Shown: positions 7,758 through 15,480 of the stretch, piece after piece | Position numbering within the stretch: position 1 is the first letter of the stretch | Layout of the letters: every line of letters starts with the position of its first letter | Assembly (NCBI GenBank): GCA_934373295.1 | Contig: CAKROK010000013.1 | Location: forward strand, 1-38,635 | Reading direction: 5' to 3' | Length of the DNA stretch: 38,635 nt | Source of the DNA: an uncultured Christensenellaceae bacterium | GTDB taxonomy: Bacteria > Bacillota > Clostridia > Christensenellales > Christensenellaceae | Translations under genes and position numbers: made by a program | The notes under the pieces: model-generated | Database searches by the model: none | Seen by the model: the letters and a program-made list of their open reading frames with translations, nothing else | What the model was told of the DNA's origin: nothing

Positions 7758-8604
7758 AAAGGAATTCAAGGGCTATTTCAACAACATGACGGGCTACGTA
7801 TTTATAGCCTTTCTCATAATAGCCTACGGCATATTCATGAGCGCGTACAACCTCATAATGGGCAATCCCTATGTTGAGCAGGCGTTAAAGTCCATGGACT
7901 TCATCTTCCTCATAACCATACCGCTTCTCACCATGAACAGCCTCGCGCTCGAGCGCAAGAACAAGACGGATCAGCTTCTTTTGACCACTCCCGTAAAGGT
8001 CTCGGAGATCGTCGCGGGGAAGTTCTTCGCGATGCTCGCCGTTCTCGCCATCCCGATCGCGCTCATCGCGGTATATCCGCTCATTTTGACGAGCTTTGGC
8101 GAGATAAACTTAGGCACGGCTTACGGCACGTTATTCTCGTTCTTCCTGCTGGGCGGCGCGCTCATCTCGATAGGCATGTTCGTGTCCTCGTCCACTGAAA
8201 GCAGCGTCATATCCGCCGTCGCGACGATAGGCATACTCGTGGTGATATACTTCATGGACGCAATAACGCAGATGATACCCGACACCGCGGCGGCGTCCGC
8301 GATAGGGCTTATAGTATTGGCGGCGGCGCTCGCGCTCATAATATACTCCCTCACGAAAAACTTCACTGTCTCCGCGATAGCGCTCGTAGTGCTTTGCGGC
8401 GCGGTGTTGGCAATATTCTTTGTGGATTCGTCTCTACTTGCTGGCGTGATACAAAAGGTGTTGGGCAAGCTCGCGCTGTTTAACGGCGTGGATACCTTCG
8501 CCGAGGGCAAGATAGACCTCTCCGCAGTCGTTTACTATCTCTCCGTGATGTTCCTTTTCGGCTTCCTCACGGTGCGCTCTATCGACAAGAGAAGATGGAA
8601 CTGA
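7741..8604 (+). CDS. ABC-2 type permease (GldF-like)
   Basis: A 287-residue integral membrane protein with six hydrophobic helices and the ABC-2 pattern, including LTMNSLALERKNKTDQLLLTTPV between helices 2 and 3, a conserved cytoplasmic segment of GldF-type permeases. The ATG at 7741 follows AAGGAGGAG and lies inside the end of the ATPase gene. A start at 7666 would prepend 25 residues antisense in character to a membrane protein and is rejected. The partners are the ATPase upstream and the GldG-like protein 13 bases downstream. Confidence 0.88.
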   Translation: MSAIFKKEFKGYFNNMTGYVFIAFLIIAYGIFMSAYNLIMGNPYVEQALKSMDFIFLITIPLLTMNSLALERKNKTDQLLLTTPVKVSEIVAGKFFAMLAVLAIPIALIAVYPLILTSFGEINLGTAYGTLFSFFLLGGALISIGMFVSSSTESSVISAVATIGILVVIYFMDAITQMIPDTAAASAIGLIVLAAALALIIYSLTKNFTVSAIALVVLCGAVLAIFFVDSSLLAGVIQKVLGKLALFNGVDTFAEGKIDLSAVVYYLSVMFLFGFLTVRSIDKRRWN

Positions 8605-8617
8605 GGAGGTGCATGAC

Positions 8618-10120
8618 ATGAAATTATTCTCAAAAAAACCCGAAAAAACGCAGAATGAGTCTAAGGGCGATATAAAGTCCTCCTTTAAGACAAAGGCGTT
8701 CCGCATGGGCGGCTATTCCGTTCTCATAACGGCGATAGTCCTCGCGGTCATAATCGTACTAAATATCGCTGTGGGCGCGCTGCCCTCGAGCATACGTCAG
8801 ATCGACGTCTCGTCAAACGAGATATTCAGCATATCCGACCAGACAAAGACGCTCGTGAGCGCGCTGGACGAGGACGTGACGCTCTATTACGTCGCGGAAA
8901 ACGGCAAGGAGCAGAGCATCATAACCGGCCTGCTCGAAAAGTACTCCGAGCTGTCTAAAAAAATAACCGTGAAGAACATCGACCCCACCGTCGACCCGAG
9001 TTTTGCCTCAAAATACAGCGACGGGGACATAACCTCCAACAGCGTGGTGGTCGAAAGCGAAAAGAGATACCGCGTGGTAGACTATTCCGAAATAATCGAG
9101 ACGCAGACGGATTATTCAAACTATGCCTCGACAGGCCAGGCTTCCACGACCTATTCCTTTGCGGGAGAGGGCGCGATAACGGGCGCGATAGACTACGTCA
9201 CGAGTGAGAGCCTGCCCAAGGCATATGCAGTCACCGGCCACGGCGAAACCGGCTTTTCAGATACGTTCAAGAGCTATTTCGGCATGGATAACATAGAGCT
9301 TGCAGACCTTTCCCTCGTATCCTCCGACATTCCCGAGGATGCGGCGACGCTCATAATAAACGCCCCCACATCGGATATAACCGAGCAGGAGGCGGATAAG
9401 CTGATAAAGTATATGGAAAACGGCGGAAGGCTGATGCTCATAACGGGCTATGCGATATCAAACGACAACAGCGGATTTATCAACCTCAAAAACCTCATGA
9501 CGGTCACCGAGACATACGGGCTTTCTCAGGAAAACGGCATAGTCGCGGAGGGCGATTCCGCACACTATTACCAATCTCCCTACTACGTCATCCCCGAGAT
9601 CGACAGCCATGAGATAACCGACCCGCTCGTAAGCAATAACAGCATGCTGCTCGCGCCCGCCGCTCAGGGCATAAAGATCGCGGACAACATAAGAAGCTCG
9701 GTGAAGGTCACAAAGCTTGTGGAGACCACGGACAGCTCATACGCAAAGACCAACCTCGAATCCACCACCTATGAAAAGGAGAGCGGGGATATCGACGGCC
9801 CGTTCGTGCTTGCCGCCGCGGCGGAGGAGGACTATAACGGCACGAACACACGCATGGTCTGGATATCCTGCTCGGGAATGATGAATGACGACGTGGACAG
9901 CCTCGTCGCGGGTGGAAACTCCGACCTTTTAAGGAATGCCCTCGCGTGGCTCACGGGCAGGGAGGACACTATAAGCATCCGCGCGAAGTCCTTAAGTGCG
10001 CAGGCTTTGACCGTCCCCTCCGGCTCCGCATATATACTCATGGCGGTCACCATAATAGTCATCCCGCTCATTATAATTGCACTTGGATTTGTGATATGGT
10101 TAAGGAGACGTAAGCGTTGA
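8618..10120 (+). CDS. GldG-like ABC auxiliary protein
   Basis: A 500-residue protein with a cytoplasmic N-terminal tail, one membrane helix (about residues 30-50), a large extracytoplasmic region and a second helix near the C-terminus ending in RRRKR. The segment DVSSNEIFSISDQTKTLV just after the first helix is the typical entry into the GldG/ABC_transp_aux domain. It is the third part of the Gld-type transporter and probably contacts the substrate outside the membrane. The ATG at 8618 is preferred to a GTG at 8609, because that GTG overlaps the GGAGGT ribosome binding site. The substrate is unknown. Confidence 0.82.
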   Translation: MKLFSKKPEKTQNESKGDIKSSFKTKAFRMGGYSVLITAIVLAVIIVLNIAVGALPSSIRQIDVSSNEIFSISDQTKTLVSALDEDVTLYYVAENGKEQSIITGLLEKYSELSKKITVKNIDPTVDPSFASKYSDGDITSNSVVVESEKRYRVVDYSEIIETQTDYSNYASTGQASTTYSFAGEGAITGAIDYVTSESLPKAYAVTGHGETGFSDTFKSYFGMDNIELADLSLVSSDIPEDAATLIINAPTSDITEQEADKLIKYMENGGRLMLITGYAISNDNSGFINLKNLMTVTETYGLSQENGIVAEGDSAHYYQSPYYVIPEIDSHEITDPLVSNNSMLLAPAAQGIKIADNIRSSVKVTKLVETTDSSYAKTNLESTTYEKESGDIDGPFVLAAAAEEDYNGTNTRMVWISCSGMMNDDVDSLVAGGNSDLLRNALAWLTGREDTISIRAKSLSAQALTVPSGSAYILMAVTIIVIPLIIIALGFVIWLRRRKR

Positions 10121-11520
10121 ATAAGAGGACGAGAAATATAATAATAGCGCTCGTCGTACTGCTTTTGCTCGTGGGGGCATATTTCCTCATAACCGCGCTC
10201 ACGCGGGAGGATAGCTCTGACGATGCCTCCACCCCTCTTTCGGGCATGAGCGAAACGGACATCGAGCAAATAGAATACACAAAGAACGCTCAGACCGTCA
10301 CACTTATTAAAAAGGACGGCGAGTGGAAATACGCCGAGGATGAGGGCTTCCCGCTGAATACGGAAAAAGTGGACGCTATGGCAAAGCAGATAGCAGAGCT
10401 ATCCGCGACGCGCACCCTTAGCGACGCAAAGGAGCTTTCGATATACGGATTAAGCGAGCCGCAGATGACCATAAGCGCAAAGAGCGCGGACGGCGGTACG
10501 TTAAAATTCATCGTGGGCGACGAAAACAGCCTTTCAAACGGCTGTTACGTCAAAATCGATGGCGACGATAACGTATACCTCGTGTCATCCTCGCTAACCA
10601 CGGCGTTCGCGTATGACCTCATGGGTCTGGGCGCAGCGGGCAGCCTGCCTGAAAACATAACGGACAGCGAGGCGCTTTCGCTCACGATAGAAAACGCCGA
10701 CGGCAAATATGCCTTCACCACGCCCGTAACACTGGGCAGCTATTACGCAGGGTATAAATGGCAGGTGGCCGCGCCCTCCGGCGATATGCTCGCGGACAGC
10801 GACGCCGTCAACAACATCATAAGCGAGATAGAGGCGCTCGACCTCGTCAACCTCGCGGCATATGACGCAAGTGACGACGAGCTTAGTAAGCTGGGCTTTG
10901 ACGACGCGATACACGTCGAGCTGACATATAAATATGAAGAAAAGCAGGAGGATGAGGATTCAGACGCCGACCCCGTCTATAAGCAGTCCGCGCTCAAGCT
11001 GGATATCGCCAAAAAGGACGACGACACGTATCTTCTGCATATCGACGGTGAAAAGAACGTGTATTCGATAGCATCATACAGCATAAACGGGCTGTTGAAC
11101 CTATCCGCCGAAAAGCTCGCGGTCACGGATGTATGCGCGCTGGATTACGACAGCGTGGACGGCATGACAGTCGAGTATGACGGGCAAAAGCACACCGTCG
11201 CGATATCGCGGGACGGCGACGAAAAGACGGCGGCGCTTGATAAAAAGAGCATAGGTGAGGTCTACATAAACGGCTTCTTTGAGGACTTGATAGACCTTGA
11301 AAGCGAGGGAACCTCCGAAAAATCGGGCGGGGACGTCCTGCTCAAAGTCACGTTTAAGAGGAACACCTCGGACGAGTTTAGCGAAATGACGCTCACCATA
11401 AGCAAATACGACTCCGCATTCGCATTGGCGAGCTTCGCGGGCAGGGAAAATCTCATAAACCTGCGCGACGCGGATTCGCTTATAAGCGAGTTTGACGGGC
11501 TTTTCAAGCTCGCGGAGTAA
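10117..11520 (+). CDS. DUF4340 domain protein linked to the Gld-type ABC system
   Basis: A 467-residue membrane-anchored protein with one N-terminal helix (about residues 8-27) and a long extracytoplasmic domain of the DUF4340 type, seen in the spaced repeats with LSIYGLSEPQMTI and FIVGDE. DUF4340 genes are regularly found next to GldG-like genes. It starts with TTG at 10117, overlapping the stop codon of the gldG-like gene, with AAGGAG upstream, so translation is coupled. Its role is unknown; position and topology suggest a surface subunit of the same transporter. Confidence 0.8.
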   Translation: MNKRTRNIIIALVVLLLLVGAYFLITALTREDSSDDASTPLSGMSETDIEQIEYTKNAQTVTLIKKDGEWKYAEDEGFPLNTEKVDAMAKQIAELSATRTLSDAKELSIYGLSEPQMTISAKSADGGTLKFIVGDENSLSNGCYVKIDGDDNVYLVSSSLTTAFAYDLMGLGAAGSLPENITDSEALSLTIENADGKYAFTTPVTLGSYYAGYKWQVAAPSGDMLADSDAVNNIISEIEALDLVNLAAYDASDDELSKLGFDDAIHVELTYKYEEKQEDEDSDADPVYKQSALKLDIAKKDDDTYLLHIDGEKNVYSIASYSINGLLNLSAEKLAVTDVCALDYDSVDGMTVEYDGQKHTVAISRDGDEKTAALDKKSIGEVYINGFFEDLIDLESEGTSEKSGGDVLLKVTFKRNTSDEFSEMTLTISKYDSAFALASFAGRENLINLRDADSLISEFDGLFKLAE

Positions 11521-11535
11521 ACTTTATAGAAAAGC

Positions 11536-11574
11536 AAAAGGCACACTGTCCTTAACGGCAGGGTGTCTTTTCAT
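11536..11574 (+). terminator. Terminator of the Gld-type ABC operon
   Basis: AAAAGGCACACTG (11536-11548) pairs with CAGGGTGTCTTTT (11559-11571) with one mismatch and one wobble, 15 bases after the DUF4340 stop codon. Confidence 0.7.
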
Positions 11575-11668
11575 ATCGTGTTAGCATATATATTTTTTGA
11601 TTAGAGCATGGCTATAGTTTGAAAGAATATCATTATTCAGATTGAATACTTTACTCTGCGTTTTTTCT

Positions 11669-11990
11669 CTGAAAACCGTGGTTTTCTTAACTTTCCCATA
11701 AGGAGGTCTGCGACCTCCTCATCCTTCTCCGCTAATTTGTTTAAATTGATATGTTAGCATAAGTGCATAACTTAGGTTTCAGCTACACTATGTTTCCCGA
11801 CAGTGACGGTCTTAAAATCGCAAGCGATTTTACAGACCGCATACGTTACTTAGAGTAAATAGTTATGTTTGTGACCCCCGCTCGATTGCAGATAAGTTGG
11901 CATAACTACGTTAAGATGTTGTTGCCTTTTCTTTTTATGCAGCTTGTGACGGTCTTAAAATCATGCTACGCGATGATTTTACAGACCGTA
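11669..11990. repeat. Dispersed repeat R1, copy 2
   Basis: Matches 1-322 in the same orientation. The four inverted repeats are conserved, including the two long hairpins at 11804-11839 and 11947-11989. In the second long hairpin the pair T-A of copy 1 is C-G here (inner arms TTAT/ATAA against TCAT/ATGA), a change that keeps the stem. The spacer between hairpins has diverged more than the arms. The gap 11575-12078 holds nothing else that I can support. Confidence 0.8.
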
Positions 11991-12078
11991 TATAACAGTA
12001 AGCGTAAATTATTTTAAATCTATACGCTTATACTCCGAATTATAAGCAAAGAAGTTTTATCTCTATATTGCCAATCTT

Positions 12079-12528
12079 TCATCTCTTTATCTGCTCATTC
12101 AGCCTTTTTAGCCTTATCTTCCAAGTAATATACTGCGCGAGCCATACTGCGACGAATATCGCGGCGAATATGCCGAAATAGCTCAAAAATCCCGTTACGG
12201 TATGCTCCATCCACCTGTTTACATACGCTATGGGCAGCATCACGCCCGCAGTCACGGCGAAGTACACCGCGCTCTGCTTGGCTATGCTCCATTTTTCAAT
12301 CGTCCATATGGCGGACGCCGCGGCAAACCCCGCTCCCAAAACCCCGCACAATGCGGACTGCAATATCACCGCGCCCAGCTCACTGCCCACCATCTGCGAA
12401 AGCTCGGGCTTGACGGGATAATATCTGCCATTCCCGAATATGAGAGAAATCGCTATCGTTATCAGATATCCAACCAAAACCCCAATGGGAAAGCCCGTCA
12501 GTGCGAGCTTAAATGCTCTTTTTTTCAT
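12079..12528 (-). CDS. DUF3021 family membrane protein
   Basis: A 149-residue protein with four predicted membrane helices and a basic C-terminal tail, matching the DUF3021 family in size and layout. These proteins are nearly always encoded beside a small LytTR regulator and are thought to modulate it from the membrane. The ATG at 12528 is chosen over a GTG at 12537 because GAGGTG lies 6-8 bases upstream of it. The gene starts almost at the LytTR stop codon, so the two are translationally coupled. Confidence 0.82.
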   Translation of the reverse strand: MKKRAFKLALTGFPIGVLVGYLITIAISLIFGNGRYYPVKPELSQMVGSELGAVILQSALCGVLGAGFAAASAIWTIEKWSIAKQSAVYFAVTAGVMLPIAYVNRWMEHTVTGFLSYFGIFAAIFVAVWLAQYITWKIRLKRLNEQIKR

Positions 12529-12538
12529 GTTCGTCACC

Positions 12539-12979
12539 TCATAGACCCAAAAGCTGTTTTATCCTCGCGACATACCGCCTTGAAGCGTATGTCGACGTAC
12601 CGTCGCAAAGCGTCACACGAATAGTTCCCGAAAGGCTCAAATCGAAGCCCTTTACCTTTTTTAAATTGATGATCTCTGAATTCGATATGCGCACAAAGCT
12701 CTTTTTATCGAGCCGCTGTTCAAGCTCGTAAAGCCGCAATTTAAGGACGTATTCCCCCATCTGCGTCACGGCGAAAACTTTACCCGACGCGGCGTATATG
12801 CGAAAAATGTCCTCCCGCTCGATTATCGATATCTCACCGTCCCTGACGCCCGTTATCAGCCTCGGCGGCTCGTCGTTAAGCCGGCTTATCATCTCGTTTA
12901 CCTCGTCCGTGACCCTGTCCGTTATCACGACCACCCGCGGGCGCTCGCAATCGGGGTCTATTTTTATCTCAACTTTCAT
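12539..12979 (-). CDS. LytTR family DNA-binding regulator
   Basis: A 146-residue protein whose C-terminal half is a LytTR domain, with FVRISNSEIINLKKVKGF and the tail STYASRRYVARIKQLLGL typical of the family. The N-terminal 45 residues are not a receiver domain, so this is the small stand-alone type. It forms a pair with the DUF3021 gene and probably regulates its own operon or a neighbouring surface function. It has its own promoter at 13004-13032 and GGGAGG before the start. Confidence 0.88.
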   Translation of the reverse strand: MKVEIKIDPDCERPRVVVITDRVTDEVNEMISRLNDEPPRLITGVRDGEISIIEREDIFRIYAASGKVFAVTQMGEYVLKLRLYELEQRLDKKSFVRISNSEIINLKKVKGFDLSLSGTIRVTLCDGTSTYASRRYVARIKQLLGL

Positions 12980-13003
12980 TTCGTACCTCCCTGCCGCAAC
13001 TAA

Positions 13004-13032
13004 AGTATAGAGAATCCGCGCGCTTCTTTCAA
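13004..13032 (-). promoter_or_regulatory. Promoter of the LytTR-DUF3021 operon
   Basis: On the minus strand TTGAAA (13027-13032), a 17-base spacer and TATACT (13004-13009), about 25 bases upstream of the LytTR start codon. The spacer contains GCGCGCGG. Confidence 0.65.
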
Positions 13033-13129
13033 CCGCTTTTGCACGAACGGTCGATTTTCACCCACAGGCGGTTTTAAGCGAGAGACGTTTGCGCACGTGC
13101 CTAAGGCCGAAATGAATGTGCTGCGAAGA

Positions 13130-13404
13130 AAAAGCGAGCTTGCCGATGACGTGCGGCGCAGCTTTCAAACGCGAAACGGCTTCCGCCGTTTCGCGTTTGA
13201 AAGTGGCCCGCCCGCCGAAGGCGGGCGGGCTTAGATTTTGCGCGGCAAAGCCGCGCAAAAACCTGCGCCGCGCGCGAACGAAAGAGATGAAGCTTTTTGA
13301 CTTTAGCGAGACGGCATGTCGATGTGGGTTTATGATGGAGCTTTGCGAAGCAAAGCAACCTAATTATTCAATTTACGAGAGATTTTTCTGTTTTAAACTC
13401 AAGT
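13130..13404 (+). repeat. Dispersed modular hairpin repeat R2, copy 3 (core inverted)
   Basis: Left flank AAAAAGCGAGCTTGCCGATG, outer arm GCGGCGCAG (13153-13161), stem A (13162-13203, 18 bp), stem B (13206-13230, 11 bp with GAA loop), CTTAG, stem C (13236-13260, 11 bp with AAA loop), outer arm CTGCGCCGC (13263-13271), then about 65 bases not found in other copies, then the GCTTTGC/GCAAAGC hairpin, CAACCTAATTATTCAATTT and TTTTAAACTCAAGT. The core runs A-B-C from the left flank, whereas in copies 1 and 2 it runs C-B-A from the same flank. Stem sequences differ from copy 2 but remain fully paired. Confidence 0.85.
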
Positions 13405-13419
13405 GGGAAAGCCATTCGC

Positions 13420-14217
13420 CTACAGGCGCACCCTATCTCCCGCGTGTATGTGATTTAGGCGGGGCATACGCTCCGCTAAAAAGTCATATTGGGGGTCGCC
13501 CGTGCAGTGACAGGTGTAAAAATCGGTGGGCAGGGCGTTTAGGTGGTTCGCGGCGCCGCAAAGATACTCGCGCCCGTTTTCGTTTAGCGGGATGCTCATG
13601 AAGTGAAAGCCGCCTACGACCGCGCGGGGAGAGGGGGAGCACCAATCGAGGATGTTTAATATTCCCTTGTGCGAACAGCCCGTTATCAGCACACAGCCGG
13701 TCTCATCGGTTATTTTGAGATAGTGCTCGTGAAAAAATTTTTCCTCCGAAACGATACCGTCATTGGCGTATTTCATGCCGAAAGCGCTCATATCGTGTCG
13801 GCGGGGCAGATCGTTTCCCGTAAACAGCGTCAGCTCATTGTCTATGGCGTATTCGTCGCCCGTGAGTATGAGCCGCCCGCTGTTTAAAAGCTCGGGGCAT
13901 GCGCCGATGTCCCGCCCGTCCGATGAAAGACATTTTCCAAATACGTGCCTGTCCGCATAGACGGGGGCGTGGCTGTTGTGCTTAAAGAAATCGGGAAAGC
14001 CGTTCGCGTGGTCGTAATGCGCGTGGGATAATATCGCGATGTCGACGACGCTTAGGTCGATTCCCAGCCTTTTGGCGTTTTGTGTGAACCGACCCGTCTG
14101 CCCCGCGTCAAAGAGTATGGTGTGATTTTTTGTCTTTATGAGCAAAGATAGGCCGTGCTCGGTGATAAGCTGCGGGTTTTCGGAGGTCTCCTCGATTAAA
14201 ACGGTGATTTCTATCAT
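13420..14217 (-). CDS. MBL-fold metallo-hydrolase
   Basis: A 265-residue cytosolic protein with the metallo-beta-lactamase motif SHAHYDH (64-70, metal ligands H65, H67, D69 and H70) and the further metal-site segments GCSHKG and GGFHF, ending in a CHCTG motif. This pattern belongs to the COG1237 branch, often annotated as dihydropterin-ribofuranosyl-aminobenzene-phosphate synthase-like. Because that activity is known only from methanogens, a hydrolase of unknown substrate is the safer call. It follows the LysR gene by 13 bases on the same strand and ends 15 bases from R2 copy 3. Confidence 0.82.
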   Translation of the reverse strand: MIEITVLIEETSENPQLITEHGLSLLIKTKNHTILFDAGQTGRFTQNAKRLGIDLSVVDIAILSHAHYDHANGFPDFFKHNSHAPVYADRHVFGKCLSSDGRDIGACPELLNSGRLILTGDEYAIDNELTLFTGNDLPRRHDMSAFGMKYANDGIVSEEKFFHEHYLKITDETGCVLITGCSHKGILNILDWCSPSPRAVVGGFHFMSIPLNENGREYLCGAANHLNALPTDFYTCHCTGDPQYDFLAERMPRLNHIHAGDRVRL

Positions 14218-14230
14218 TATAATATATGCC

Positions 14231-15151
14231 TTATTTTACAGAACGATAGGCGACCTCGTTTTTTGCGGAATACAGCGCGTTTAAAAAGCGGTGGTCGAGG
14301 GGAGTGAAGGAGTAGTCGTCCGAATAGATGAGCATGTCGGTATATCGCTTTACGAACTCACAGCGGCGCTCGAGTATGCCGTAGCGGTCGAGGACCTTTC
14401 TCGGCACGGGCGCGGTTATCATGTATGCATAGCGCATCTGCGAGAGTAGAGACAGGCTGACCTCCCTATCTTCTAACTTTATTGACTTTTTGGGCAGCTC
14501 GGTCTGCCTGAAGGAGGATTCCGTGCGTATCTGCGGGGAGAATACGTCGCCGTAGTTTATCTCCGTGTAGCTTCTAAGCATCTCGCGCGTTATGGGGATA
14601 TCCGTGGAAAGCTCGGATAGATGAGACGCGAGCAGCACCGCGTCGAAAGACCAGATGACCTCCCAGCGCATGTTCTTCGCCTTTAAAAGCTCGGTGAAAT
14701 AGCTCTCATAGACGCTTTCAAAGCGCAGCAGCGCGAGATTGGTCGTGCCGTCCGCGACGTTCCTTATCCCCTCGATGGCGTTCGCCTTTTTGATGGTCAC
14801 GTCCACGCCGTCCTTTATATCCGCGACGAACGCGCCCACCGCGCCCACGATGTAGTTTGAATCGGGGACGGTCAGCGTGAAGCGGTCCGAGCCGACGCCG
14901 CTCCCGCCCAGCGCGTCGATCTCATCGAGCGTGGCGAGTATGCGGTGCGCCTTTTCCAAGAACTCCTCGCCCTTCGGGGTAGGCAGAACGCCCTTTGATG
15001 TGCGCTTGAATATGGTTATGCCCGTGGTCTCCTCCAGCTCGCGTATTGCCTTTGAGAGGTTGGGCTGCCCCATGAAGAGGTTTTCCGCCGCGCGGGATAT
15101 CGAGCCTGTGCGCTCGACCTCGACTGCGTATTTCAGATGAAGCGTATTCAT
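14231..15151 (-). CDS. LysR family transcriptional regulator
   Basis: A 306-residue regulator with an N-terminal winged helix-turn-helix (about 1-60), including the segment GSISRAAENLFMGQPNLSKA, and a C-terminal effector-binding domain. The ATG at 15151 follows GAAGGAG; a start at 15190 adds residues without family similarity. It is divergent from malate dehydrogenase across a 329-base gap, the usual arrangement for a LysR protein that controls its neighbour. A dicarboxylate or a redox-linked metabolite would be the natural effector for the operon, but this is inference. Co-transcription with the MBL gene is likely. Confidence 0.9.
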   Translation of the reverse strand: MNTLHLKYAVEVERTGSISRAAENLFMGQPNLSKAIRELEETTGITIFKRTSKGVLPTPKGEEFLEKAHRILATLDEIDALGGSGVGSDRFTLTVPDSNYIVGAVGAFVADIKDGVDVTIKKANAIEGIRNVADGTTNLALLRFESVYESYFTELLKAKNMRWEVIWSFDAVLLASHLSELSTDIPITREMLRSYTEINYGDVFSPQIRTESSFRQTELPKKSIKLEDREVSLSLLSQMRYAYMITAPVPRKVLDRYGILERRCEFVKRYTDMLIYSDDYSFTPLDHRFLNALYSAKNEVAYRSVK

Positions 15152-15172
15152 ATAAGTGCTCCTTCGGGTAAA

Positions 15173-15191
15173 ATTGTAAACAGTTAGCAAT
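15173..15191. promoter_or_regulatory. Candidate LysR operator, ATTG-N11-CAAT
   Basis: An interrupted palindrome with 11-base spacing, the form of a LysR recognition box, 22 bases upstream of the lysR start codon. It would suit autoregulation. No second equally good copy was found near the malate dehydrogenase promoter, so control of that promoter is unproven. Confidence 0.4.
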
Positions 15192-15335
15192 TAATCTGTT
15201 TTTCGTCATTCGTATATATAGTTTATTATATATCAAAGCATATGATTTGTACATGGGAAAAATAAAGAAAAAGCGTGAATGCTGTCAAATTAGATGATTT
15301 ATGCCATAAAAAACCGTTAAATACATGCAATTTGC

Positions 15336-15365
15336 TGGACAACAATATTCTGAAAATGATATAAT
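15336..15365 (+). promoter_or_regulatory. Promoter of the malate-to-succinate operon
   Basis: TGGACA (15336-15341), 18 bases, TATAAT (15360-15365). The transcript would have a leader of about 110 bases before the ATG at 15481. A weaker -10 candidate TAAAAT lies at 15428-15433. The remaining part of the AT-rich gap 15192-15480 shows no gene. Confidence 0.6.
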
Positions 15366-15480
15366 TATCAGGCAGATAGGAATGACATTATTGCAGTTTG
15401 CTATTTCATAAAGAGAAGAGATTGTGATAAAATAAACTGTATTTAATTATTCTTTGTATAGTAAAAAGGAGAAGTGTGTA

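Noticed and set aside
1..13404. Repeats R1 and R2 as CRISPR arrays
   Set aside because: Copies are kilobases apart, hairpin-rich and not separated by regular spacers; no cas genes are present.
1..13404. R1 or R2 as insertion sequences
   Set aside because: No transposase frame, no clear target-site duplications, and terminal repeats that could not be fixed. A nonautonomous element remains possible.
13116..13601. Plus-strand open frame of 161 codons, and similar frames at 6196-6462 on both strands
   Set aside because: They run through R2 repeat hairpins and the antisense of the MBL gene; the translations repeat the same palindromic peptide pieces and lack ribosome binding sites.
15421..15440. 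Second promoter for mdh around TAAAAT at 15428
   Set aside because: No acceptable -35 box at the right distance.
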